Below, piece after piece: positions 21,549-32,757 of a stretch of 64,000 bases of DNA (position 1 is its first letter; every line of letters starts with the position of its first letter). The notes under the pieces are model-generated. The model did not search any database. It had not been told where the DNA came from and saw only the letters and a list, made by a program, of their open reading frames with translations. Where the stretch lies: contig NC_079880.1 in assembly GCF_029227915.1 (NCBI RefSeq), positions 18,618,001 through 18,682,000 of the forward strand. The letters are read 5' to 3'. Position numbers and translations under genes: made by a program. Source of the DNA: Hydractinia symbiolongicarpus. Its lineage: Eukaryota > Cnidaria > Hydrozoa > Anthoathecata > Hydractiniidae.

Positions 21549-23052
21549 ATACACATGCTAAAATCCCAGACGGAATACAATTGACATCTCTCCAAAGTGA
21601 AAATTATTGGTGCAAGAAAATTGTCCGCTTTAAATAGATGTCTGCTTTTTGCGGAATTTTAAACGAAGAAGATTCTCATTCTAAACTAAGAGACTATGTG
21701 TTAAGGCATAATTCATAACAAAAAATACAGACTCAAGATTTACAAAGTACTTTGATTGATAACTCTTTCTTATCGTTGTTGACAACAAACAACACAATAA
21801 AAAAAGTTGTTATCCCTGTTAACACTGGGCTTTTTATAATACAGCAAGAGGAGGGCATAAAGCGCCTGCGGGTCATAAATCTGGAACTAATTATGCTTAA
21901 TACAAACAGATTCCACGCAAAAGAGTTTTGTGGTGACTTCATTGGGATCATTTTCTTAATTTTGCAATAAATTTAAATAAGCATTGTTGGTGATGCGGCT
22001 TAATTTCTTTAGCTTAATATCTATCCATCCCAAGTACCACTGTCCGCCTTATAGGCTATCCACTTTAGACGCTGTCTGCTTTAGCGATTTTCCACGTGTA
22101 CTAGAAACGAGGGTAAAATTTCAGAGTTCGTCCAAAGCAATTATAAATAGAGTTTCTATTGAATACATACGTATTGCCGTCAGTGAAGGCAAACAGACTT
22201 AGGCTATTTAGTTAATTTCAAATTCTTTTTCATTAATTGTGCTGATGTCAGTATGCTCAGCCTTCTAAATGTTACCTCAGGCGGTCGTTGCGTGGATTGT
22301 TTCGTAATGCGGACATGGCCTAGACTGACAGCAGTGCATTTTAACGCTGCTTGCCTCCTTGCACATCTGCAAAAGCAAAGCATAGGTAGCTGCGAAGCTT
22401 TGACAAGGTAATTATGTTTGGTGATTTCGAAAAATACCCATAAATCGGTCTTTTGCAATAATATTATATCTGGAATTGTAGCGGCTAGCTATTTTTACTT
22501 TTAACAAAGATATAAAACGGTAGTGAAACATCATAAGTAATAAAGGACGTTAGTCAAGTTTCGACGTTGTGAATGTGATGTATTTGTCAGAAAAACTTGA
22601 AGAGATAAAGGGGAAGTGGTCTTGGTCCCTATAGATAGCTAAAACCATCGAAATAAATAATTAAAAAGATTTACGTAAAAAGAAAAAAAAAAGAAGAAGA
22701 AAACGGAATAGAGAGATAAAAAAAAGTTGTAGTTATTTTAAAAAAATTACATCACAATGTTTTAAAAAGCCTGGAATGGAGCTTATACTGCAAGTAATAA
22801 CGTACCATTAGAATGTCGTTATTGACTAAAGAAAACCCCCGTTCGCAATTAGCACTCCTAACGCTACTCCTCAAACTAACATTTTTGGCTCCCAGAAAGA
22901 CGTACAGCCAGCCACCCTCTTCCCCAAGGTTTTTTGCCTTTTTAATATGAGAGAAGACGGCGAAGAATACCGTGGTATCGTTAGGTGATTTTTGGCCGAA
23001 ATATGGCCAGATCATGCAAAAACGTTATACGTTAATTTATGCGACCAACAAT

Positions 23053-23555
23053 AGTATGAGAGTAAGTACGTTTAGTTTAGTACGTTTAGTTTAGTATGAG
23101 AGTAAGTACGTTTAGTTTAGTACGAGAGTAAGTACGTTTAGTTTAGTACGAGAGTAAGTACGTTTAGTTTAGTACGAGAGTAAGTACGTTTAGTTTAGTA
23201 TGAGAGTAAGTACGTTTAGTTTAGTACGAGAGTAAGTACGTTTAGTTTAGTACGAGAGTAAGTACGTTTAGTTTAGTACGAGAGTAAGTACGTTTAGTTT
23301 AGTATGAGAGTAAGTACGTTTAGTTTAGTACGAGAGTAAGTACGTTTAGTTTAGTACGAGAGTAAGTACGTTTAGTTTAGTACGAGAGTAAGTACGTTTA
23401 GTTTAGTACGAGAGTAAGTACGTTTAGTTTAGTACGAGAGTAAGTACGTTTAGTTTAGTATGAGAGTAAGTACGTTTAGTTTAGTACGAGAGTAAGTACG
23501 TTTAGTTTAGTACGAGAGTAAGTACGTTTAGTACTAAACGCACTTACTCTCATAC
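23053..23555. repeat. 26-bp minisatellite, about 18 copies, ending in one inverted unit
   Basis: Same unit as 17308-17619 but longer. The last 25 bases (23531-23555) are one unit in reverse orientation, with one base change (GCACTT for the inverted GTACTT). Confidence 0.95.
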
Positions 23556-24121
23556 ATTTTCTTTAATTATACAAGAAAAATTATTTTGGTAAGTGCTTCC
23601 TGCATAGAAATTTTGTTTGTTGAACTAAAATGGTTCATTATTTAGATTTCAAATCCAGTTTATGGAAAAATGTTCTATTTTGTGGCGTTCTGAACCCAAT
23701 GGGAGTGAAGAGAAGGGAAAAATAATTTCTGGATATATGTAGACAGCTTTAGATTATAAAAGCCTGCCTTAGATATTTAGGATGGAACTGAAGTGTTTCT
23801 CTGTCATCAAGATAAAGTGGAGTTATGGGTCATAAATTAATTAGATGTGAAGTTTGTAATATAGAACAAAAGTTTTTTTTAAATGGTATGATTGTTGAAT
23901 TCTTGCTTCAAGGATATTCTGTAATTTTAAGATTTGTTGAGCTAAAATATTAGAATGTTTCAGATAGTTTACAAAAGTTTTCAAACATTCTGTCTTGTAA
24001 AAGAGCTACTGAAGGACACTTTAGTACAATTACTTTTTGTAGGAAATAATTTGCAAAAAACTATTTTTTTGCAAAGTTAGCAAGTTTAAACATCTTATTT
24101 AAAATACCTCCTTAATTTGGA
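23556..24121. other. No recognised gene
   Basis: AT-rich single-copy-looking DNA between the minisatellite and the telomeric tract. Confidence 0.5.
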
Positions 24122-24233
24122 TAACCTTAACCTTAACCCTAACCCTGACCCTAGCCCTAACCCTAACCCTAACCCTAACCCTAACCCTAGCCCTAACCCT
24201 AACCCTAACCCTAACCCTAACCCTAACCCTAAC
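24122..24233. repeat. Interstitial telomeric repeat (CCCTAA)n
   Basis: About 18 tandem CCCTAA units (TTAGGG on the minus strand) with a few variants (CCTTAA, CCCTGA, CCCTAG). It lies about 570 bp to the right of the segmental duplication. Translated, it gives a meaningless Leu-Gly repeat. Confidence 0.95.
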
Positions 24234-24911
24234 AAGTATGAGTACGTGTAATAAAAAGGATATAATCTAAAAGTGCCCAGCAAAGTGTCCTATAAAAAAT
24301 ACTTCTCTTTCGAAACCATACTTTTTGCTAAAATTAAATTGAAATAAAGATTTGAAATTATGACATGATTTTAGGATGATTTGATAAAATTGAGTCACAA
24401 CAACATAGTTTATCATAGTTCTTAAGTTTCTGATTTAAACCTTTTTTTAGAAACACCGATAAACGATTTTTAACAATATATCAATTTTGACAAAGATACA
24501 TGTGCAAAAAAACATTAAGTGTTATGTTAAGGTGTAAATAAAAAGGTGTGCTATGTTTGCTTGGTGCAAACCAGTTTCATATTTGCATATAAATTCAATT
24601 TTGAAAAAGTTTAGCTAGCCAACGTTTAGTTAGAACTAAGCAAATGTTTTTTAAAAATTTGACTAGCTTGATAATAAAGTTTGTGGTTTACAAATATAAT
24701 CGACCACATCTCTGTTCGCTATTTTAATCTTGACCGAAAAAAAGGTGCTGGCTAAGGAGAAAAAACGTAATAATTATGCGAAAATGTGAAAGTCAATAAT
24801 ATTTCAATATCCGGTCAAGGATCAGGGTACCTTTCGCCATCATCTATCATATCAAGAAAACAAATTTAGTCCGTCGTTCATAAACTAAAATCTTGTAAGA
24901 TTTGATTAATA
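24234..24911. other. No recognised gene
   Basis: AT-rich intergenic DNA without a supported ORF. Confidence 0.5.
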
Positions 24912-25080
24912 CTAGTCGTTAGCCCGTGGAAATATCCACGGGGTCGCCCGTCGCGTTCGCTCGTCCTTTAAATTTCTGATTTGCGCCGGTAAAGACGGAG
25001 TCTTTAAAATGGCTTGGGGAAGATAGATTAAGACAGACAAGACCTTGGACTGTCAGGATCCATAAAAATAGTATTTAATA
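24912..25080 (-). mobile_element. Short element with hairpin + CTAG terminus (minus orientation)
   Basis: Read on the minus strand it ends with a stem CCGTGGA/TCCACGG-type hairpin, a 7-nt spacer (CTAACGA) and CTAG. This matches the end at 26500-26545 in inverted orientation (shared GACGGGCGA before the hairpin). A hairpin just before CTRR is the hallmark of Helitron 3' ends, but no other Helitron evidence is present. The inner boundary is approximate. Confidence 0.5.
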
Positions 25081-26364
25081 TAGGCCGTGAAATTGTTATT
25101 TTTGGAGAAGCCACTATGAATGCTTCGTATTATATCAACGAAAGCTGATAATAATGCTTCATTTTATGTTTAGTGAATAGAAAATCAGGTTAAAAAGAAT
25201 CTCATATTCATCGCTTTATATCTGCGCTAAATCATAGAAAAATTTCAAATTTTGTGGTAAAGTCTAACTTTTTTTATTTCTTCTTCTATTCCCTAAATTA
25301 TCCTCTTGACACACACTTTCAATCTTTCTTACTCACCCGCACATCTGCCAGAGCTGATCTTTTGCAGCCTTTCAGTTGCGAAGCATTCGTTTGGAGATGC
25401 TGTTTTTCCATTTCAAGAAATGGCTAAAAATTGCCATCTTCCAAAATAGATATAAACAAGATTTCAAAAATTCAAATATTAAAATAAAAAATGGAAAAAG
25501 TGAAAATCAGCATACACTAGAAGAAATTACGAACCAATTAATTCTAGTCCACGATTACTTCAAAAAAATTCGCAAGTTCTCGGAAAAAAGTTATAATTCT
25601 ACTACGTTTGTTAACGATTGCGGCAGCCATATTTGTTTGTATTTTCGCCGTATCAATTTGTTCGTTTTGGGGAAAACATCAAGAGACGTTCCTGCTTATA
25701 TACTACTCCCATTCCATCTGTAAAAAATAAACTTCCCTAAGACATTTTTTAACAAATATAATTTTTTGAGGTATCTTTCAATTTTTATTTTGTCACAGTG
25801 AGCGATAACATTTTCTGGCGAAACAACTCTTCAAGTTATTCACGGCTGTTTACATCGACAAAATCAGGACGTGCTTGAAAAAGACAAATTTTGACAATAT
25901 CAACAACAATAACAACGACTGAACGCGGAGCAAAAAGTTCTTGGAGGCAGATTCAGGTGAGATTATTAGACCAGCGAACGAAGAAAAAATAGTGAACCAA
26001 AAGAAATAATGAACCAAGAAAAAAAATAAAGCTGGTATGATGGTCCATGTTCATCCTTTATGTATCTTATTCGTTCAACTCATTTGCTTCGTTTTGTGTA
26101 CCCATGATCATAATTTACCTGATTTGACTTTGCAAACCGCAATAATTTTTTTCCTTTGCATGGTTCTTTTTGTTACACAGAAGTTGGGTTAACGTCTAAA
26201 TTTTAGTTCTAATTTTTAAAAATACTTTTCAGACGTAAATGTTCCGTTTTGGCAAAATCTCTAGCCTCAACGCATTTAAAAACTAGGCTCTTATAAGAAA
26301 ACGCAAACGCAATAGAATGAGCTTGAAAATATCCTGGTTACATGAAAAATTGGACAATAATAAT
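25081..26364. other. DNA between two inverted hairpin-ended repeats; no recognised gene
   Basis: Contains a 115-codon plus ORF (25376-25723) that is Lys/Asn/Phe-rich and resembles nothing I know. It may be chance in AT-rich DNA. Confidence 0.4.
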
Positions 26365-26548
26365 CTCTATAATAATAGCCGTATTCCGTCTGTCTGTCTC
26401 TGCGCAGTCCCCCACTGAGTTAGAAAATGATGTTACGGAAACACGAATATCAAATGCAATATATTTTATCCACTTTGTTGCGACGGTTAAATATAAAGGA
26501 CGGGCGAAACCGTGGATTTTTCCACGGGCAACGACTAGTAATAATAAT
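26365..26548 (+). mobile_element. Short element with hairpin + CTAG terminus (plus orientation)
   Basis: Begins around ATAATAGCCGTATTCCGTCTG and ends with GACGGGCGA, a 7-bp stem with a TTTT loop (CCGTGGA/TCCACGG), spacer GCAACGA and CTAG, followed by an (AAT)n run. It is the inverted partner of 24912-25080. The two may be separate insertions or the ends of one 1.6 kb element. Confidence 0.5.
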
Positions 26549-26835
26549 AATAAGCTGTCCCATAAAAAGGTTTACGGACATAAGTTTTAAGATTGCACAA
26601 ATTTTTATTTTTTGCAACATCTGCGAGCACAATATTTATAAATCTTTTTTTTTCATAAACATATGTAGAAATTCATTTGCTCGTGTGTTTGTGTTATTTC
26701 GCATCCAATATTTGAAGGTTTTTTTTTATAAAATACGAATGAAAAATTTTTTTACTCTACAATAATAGCGTCACACGAGAAGCCAAACATATAATGTCTT
26801 TGCAGTTCTAGTAGAGTTCAAAATTATTTTCTGTT

Positions 26836-29800
26836 ATGGGCAACTGTTCTGTTAGCAGAGTTGAACCTACGAAACCCGAAATTGAAATACCTTTAAAAAT
26901 ATCTCACATTGAACGTTTAAAGTCATCGTGGAGCAAAATCAAGCCGAAATGGAGCGAAATAAGTAAAATTGCCTTTAGAAGGTATAAATTTGTTTTTAGT
27001 TCGTTGTTTCTTTTTTCTTTTTATCGTTTTTCTTTTTCATTTTCTGACCTCTCGACAATTTTTTCTTCCCCAAGACTCTTCTACAACTTAGCATTATACT
27101 GTTATCAAAATAAGAGGTTCTCTCAAGTGTTCCTTTGGTTCGTTTTTACACGAAATATTCTTTCTGGTATCAGTAATAGCTTAGCTGATAGCTTTAATCT
27201 TGCATTAATATTATTGCCTGGAAGGATTTTGCCAGAATATTTGCTTCCAAAGTAAAAAGGCACATGTCAACAATCCCTATAACTGAACTCTGTCAGATAA
27301 TTTTGAGTATATCATTTCTCTTTGGTTGTCAGCACAGGGTTATCAAGGGAAGCTTTTTTATGCATTTTTGGCGCACATGGCTTAAGTAATAGCTGTAAAT
27401 CTTTACAGAATTACCTTCACACTACATTGAAAAGGCAACAGTGACATCTTTAAAGTCTACCCTGGGCAAAAATCACAATTACCTCCTGGAGAACATATTG
27501 TCAAGCCATTTAATTCTTATTTGTTTTGTTATCAATGAGAGTACCCCATTAATAAGTGTTCAAGTGCACAACTTCCCTCATTGGACAGTGTTTAAACGTA
27601 CAACTTTCCTCATTAAACAGTGTTTAAACGTGTTGGTCAAACGGTTTGACATTAACAAACATGGTTCAAATAATATATACGACCTTAAGTACTAGTTCAA
27701 AAACACACGAGAAATTGTGTATAATAAATAAAGTGTTTTTATGAGCATAACGCTTTTAAGCATATTCAGGCTCTTGTAGGGTTTTTTAAGTATATGCCAA
27801 GCATATTGCCCGGCCTTGGTGAATCCTTTTGATGTGTGTTATTTTTTCTGTTATTGGTATTTGAATTAAACACAGACTTTTTTAAATCTTTACGCACAAT
27901 AAAACTGAATTAACATCACTGTATGAACTTGCTTTGTATAATTATGGTTTTAGTTTTGGCGCTGTTTTTTTTAAGGTGGAAAGAGGACCAGTTCATTGCA
28001 TCCCATAAGACGACGTTTAAGTTTTTAATTTGTTTCAGCAATAAACAAAAAGTAGGCGTATCTAAGCCTGGTTGTGTCTTTCGCATAAGCCTGATTTTAA
28101 ATTTTAAATTGCTTATATAAAAAACATGTAGACTTAACAGATGTTTGAAATGCTTGCATAAACAGCAACGTCAGAAAAACACCTATATACATAAAAGACA
28201 CTATACAGAGATGGAACAAGACTGAACACAAAGATGAATTTGTTACTTTTTTAAGTGAACTCACTTGATGATTATTTTACGTACCGTTTAAAAAAATGAG
28301 ATTTTGCATGCAATTTTTACTTGTAACTGTTAGTGTATATTTTGTTTATAATTTTTGTGTAGAAACGATATTTTAACCTTTTACCTCCTCGTTGTTAATA
28401 CAGACAAAAGTATTATTAGTCAACGATGTTCAGAATAAAAATGATCGTTGTTCGTTTTTATTTAATTGCAAATATTCTGTAATTTTATTTATTTTGTAAA
28501 CAGATGGTTTGGCACTTATCCCGAAATATGGGAAATGTTCAAAATTAAGACAAGCAACTTGGATGAATTGCTCGAATCGCCAACAATTTGTCGCCATGCA
28601 AAGAAATTTGAAGAATTATTTGAAATTGTTATTTATAATTTGGATAAACGAGAAAAGCTTGTCGATTCGTTGATTGAATATGGTAGATTTCATCACTCGA
28701 TTGGCGCACAGCAGAAATTTGCAACAGTAAGTAATATAGCGAATTTTACTTTACAGTTAACACGGGAATTTAAAGAGAAGGGCTTATATATTATTGACGT
28801 AAAAAGACCCATCATTTCCTCCGGCGAGTTGGACTAGCCGAATGACAGAAAATGAACTTACCCCTCGATTTGAGTAACTTTAAACTAGCCAAAATTGTTC
28901 ATCTTTAAGCATTTAACAGGTTTTGTTATTTAAAGAGTCTCCGAAAACCCGTCCCCATCCACCACTTGGATCAGCATATAAATCTACTGAAATCTTCTAC
29001 TCCCAAAACACATAAGATTTTATTCCACAAAATGTGTTCACTAATTGTTGTTGCTGTAGGTCATCCTTTAACTTTATGTTAAGCATTTATGCAATTAGAG
29101 GCATTCTGCGCACAACTCAGGCTTTATTTCTGCTCACAACAAATTTTTTTCCACAACATAAAATTGCGGGCTGACGTCTAGGGTAAAAATAGTAACGACA
29201 GGGTGTAGCCTGTGTTTTTATTTCAACCAAAAATTTACAATTAACTTAAAATTTCACGAAAATTTATTCCACAAACTAAAATTGCTAAGTCATCGCTTAA
29301 TCTGGACGTGGTGACGACAGGCTGCTCACTGTGTTTTTATATATCTAAACCAAATACACGGATGTGGTTTACCTGTACTGAGCACACAACCCGATGTCAT
29401 TCACAATTAATTTCTAAACTCCACGGGATATTATTCCGCAAAATAAAAAATACTTAGTGACTGTTTTCGCTATGATAGGGTTACTGCTGGTTGTTGACTG
29501 TGTTTTAGCGACATAACATCCAAAATGCTTTATCGAGCTGTTAGCGATCCACTGGATTAACTCAGACCGGTCTGCCAGTCCTTAATCGCGCAACCTGGCG
29601 GTCAACGCCGAGTCATTCAACTCGTTTTTTATATTAATTTATTACTTCCTATTAAATTACACATGGACATCCACAATCTTTTAAATGAACGTTTATTCTT
29701 CTGTTCCTTCTATATGTACAGCATACATACCTGATTTTTTGTCTTTGTTTTTAATTCAGGTTTGTTATGAGAAATGCGTAATCAATATTATTAATGTTGT

Positions 29801-30050
29801 TTTACAGGCTTTAGCTACAGGTCTGAAGTTTGCTGTGTTCTCGTATTTGGAAAATGATCATAATCTGGAAGATTGTAAAACACAAGAAGCGTGGGACAGT
29901 CTATTCAGCTTTTTGTCTGGATTAGTAAAATTAGGAATGAGAAAAGCGATTGAAGAAGAAAAAACTAACGAAATGGACATAGGGATAGAAAAACTAAAGA
30001 AAGAAAATCAGAAATCAATATTCCACCAATTTGCTGCTAATAAAGTTTAA
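26836..30050 (+). CDS. Globin C, globin-X/neuroglobin-like, predicted lipid-anchored (3 exons, 203 aa)
   Basis: Exons: 26836-26981, 28504-28726, 29808-30050 (146+223+243 nt). Phases and GT-AG borders match genes A and D. The N terminus MGNCS offers Gly2 for myristoylation and Cys4 for palmitoylation. Exon 1 has the helix-A Trp (LKSSWSKIKP). Exon 2 has WFGTYPEIWEMF with CD1 Phe, RHAKKF with distal His E7, and YGRFHHSIGA with proximal His F8. Exon 3 carries ALATGLKFAVFSYL and a longer Lys/Glu-rich tail than A. The histidine pattern allows hexacoordinate haem, as in neuroglobin and globin X. Introns are 1.5 and 1.1 kb; intron 2 contains a degenerate tandem repeat. The start is fixed by the MGN motif shared with A and D. 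The product probably sits on the cytoplasmic face of membranes; the exact role is unknown. Confidence 0.9.
29030..29530. repeat. Degenerate tandem repeat in globin C intron 2
   Basis: Three to four diverged units share the order 'ccaca... aaaa... gacgacagg(c/g)tg... cTGTGTTTTTAT'. Anchors lie near 29194, 29312 and 29476. Divergence is high and the unit length varies. Confidence 0.4.
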
Positions 30051-32757
30051 AACTGAAGTCATCCTCAAGTGTCACCATAAATTCTTTTTTCGGGTGAAAA
30101 CTCGAAAGAAAGAACTGATAACTACACTATAAATGCCTCAAAGGATAAGTATATATATCATAGGTAACTCACAGTTCTCGTTATATGCTTTATATCGTTG
30201 GTGATGTTATGAAAGACGCGGCATTTGATACCTCATGAAAACGTTAGACATTTATTTTTATGGGAACAAAGCAACTGTAATCTTCTGCATATATATTTTT
30301 CTTTTTGCTTCCAGAAAGAAAAGTAAACCTTGCGGATTTTTTCCAGTTGAAACAAAATAAAAGCCATAGTTAAAACTTTTCATCTGTTGTGAAATATCTG
30401 ACTGTTTCAGCAAATGATAAATCGTCCGTCTTTTATAGAGCAGAACAAAGAACAAATTTTTAAAAACCCTTGATCTTATCAGGACGATCTACAGTGTTAT
30501 AGAAGGATTGTATTCATTGTCCATATTGCACTGACGGCCGTTCGAACATACCTTTTATAGTTTTTAGAAAAAATATTACCTGAACGTAGTTCCCATAGAA
30601 AGATGGTTAAATCTCAAGAATTTTCTTTTAAATGTTTTCTGACACCAAATTTATCTTAGAATACAAGTAGTGATTATGATAATTTCTTATTGCATTGTGT
30701 AATCCGACACAATCAGTTGTGAGAAACATGGCAACACCCTTATCAACAATTTTTAACGACCTTAAGTATGTTCCCAACGTTTTTACTTGCATTTAACGCG
30801 TTTCAAATTCTGTATAGTATCCCGGCGGCTCTTATCATTAGATTCTATGATCAGAATCCACGGTGTGCATTGAAATATGAAGTCATTAGAGTTTATTCGT
30901 CATCGTATCCACAACAATTTTTACTGCAAAATGTTTCTACGCACTTTGATTTCTAGGCCTAAGCCATCAAGTTTCTTATTGATTTTTTGAAAACACTTTC
31001 CTGTGTTCTAAATTCACTACTGATTTTTCAGCATCTGCAAAAGTCTCGTGAATATGTAGTCAGCCGCAAGTAAATATTGAGCGTTCGTCCTAGGGATAGT
31101 TTAAATATTGAAAAATTCCACTTGCTGGGATCTTCTAATTAAAAAATTTCTTACAAATCATTAAAACCAGAATATTTAAAAGCTTTTTATTTCAATAAAG
31201 CGTACTTGGATTTGCAAATTTGAACAAAACTCTCAAGTATTTTATTTTTTTTAAGGTATCTAGATTCTACTTTGGACGATTTTTATAACCACAATAAGGT
31301 GAAGCTGTTTATAGCCAACACTATGGCGATATCTGAAGAGTTTCTGCTACAGAGACGTCAGTTATAGGGTGATGAAAATTGCAATCTTGAAATGACACTC
31401 ACTATGCAGACGTGTTTCCTAAAACGTGTTCTCTACATGGAGATTTTGTTATTGAGAGTTTGATCATCATTTCATCCGTTCCTGAGAAGAGCGTCTGTTT
31501 CTAAATAATTTCTAGCAAAAAGATGTCTGCTATATGAGGGGTTGACTATAAATACATACAACCGCGAAAATTTTCTCAAAAAACGAAGTAAAAAATCAAG
31601 GTGTAGTTTCCTGCCACCTTTTCTTCTTACTCAAACAGTTTACAAATTCATTACAACACAATTCACAGTTAGTTGAAATCCATTTTGTGTAAAAATCTGT
31701 TCACAAAACTTGGACTCCTCAACAGCTGTAGTGCCATCACCAGCTGTAGTATTAACAACGATGCAATGATTTTGGGCACGTAGTAAAAACTACCAGGATT
31801 CAACATTCTTTTTCTTCTTCTGCTTTCTCAAGTTTCCTTTTTTCTTTAATCGTCGAAGACTTTTTGGCCATTGTTGAGATGTAAAGAAATCAATAGAAAA
31901 CATCTACCAACCAATATCGGAACCAATTATACGATCCTTCATATTCTATTGTTTTATCTACGTTTGTTATAAAAAATTTATTTCTTTATTTCTTAAAGAA
32001 CTCGGCCGGGCTTTTTTGTTATGAAGGCAATGTAACAATAAGAATATTTGATACCAAATTACCACCAAATAATTTAACAGTCCATGAGATCATAACACGG
32101 CTAGTACAATCCTAGTTTGAATGACATCTTATATGACTAACTTTTTGTGTATTTTAAGAGCCGCGTGTTTATATTTTGACATTTTAGCATTAAGTAACCG
32201 AACTTACAAAAAACGTTTCTGTCTAAGGGAGAAATATTATGAAATATACTAACTCTCACGCAACTTTACTAGTAGTCCGCTATTTCGCATTTATTTTGCG
32301 CATGTTGTTTTGCAGTTAATATTTTTTGAAAAGAAAACCTTTGGTGGTAGTTTTGTAAAAAACAGAACTGCTTTTCAATAGAAATAAGAAATACGTGGGG
32401 TAACTAATAGATGTTACTTTTTCAAACCCTGTCGCAAATTAAGGACAGCACAAAACACAGTAGCTACAAAATTCTACGAATTTGCTTGGACCCCGACAAT
32501 AATTTGCAAAATATGTGGTAGTTATTTTTTCTTTTTAATACCATCAACGTTAGCTAGCATTAATATTTAAAAACAACAAGTAAAGTAAAAAGTGAGTATT
32601 GCGTCGCTCGTGTTTGTTATATGCGGAAGCTCAATATCTTAAAAAATCTTTTGTTGTAAATATTCCACTGACGTTCTCAATTACGTCACACGGTTAGCAA
32701 AAAGAATAATTTTTTAAAAACGTTTTAATTTCTAGAAAGACGTATACGTTTACAAAA
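30051..32757. other. Intergenic DNA between globins C and D; no recognised gene
   Basis: Only short chance ORFs. A 62-codon plus ORF at 30768-30956 has no recognisable domain. Regulatory sites for the globins could lie here but none can be named from sequence alone. Confidence 0.5.

Larger units (their letters stand above)
17735..23532 (+). repeat. Tandem segmental duplication, unit 2
   Basis: Second copy of the 11991-17737 unit. It lacks globin exon 1 and the intron-1 LINE because both lie left of the duplicated segment. Compared with unit 1 it has a 20-base insertion near 21184-21205, a longer 26-bp minisatellite and a shorter TTG run. Confidence 0.95.

Noticed and set aside
24095-24283. 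Leu-Gly repeat ORF
   Set aside because: A translation artefact of the CCCTAA telomeric tract.
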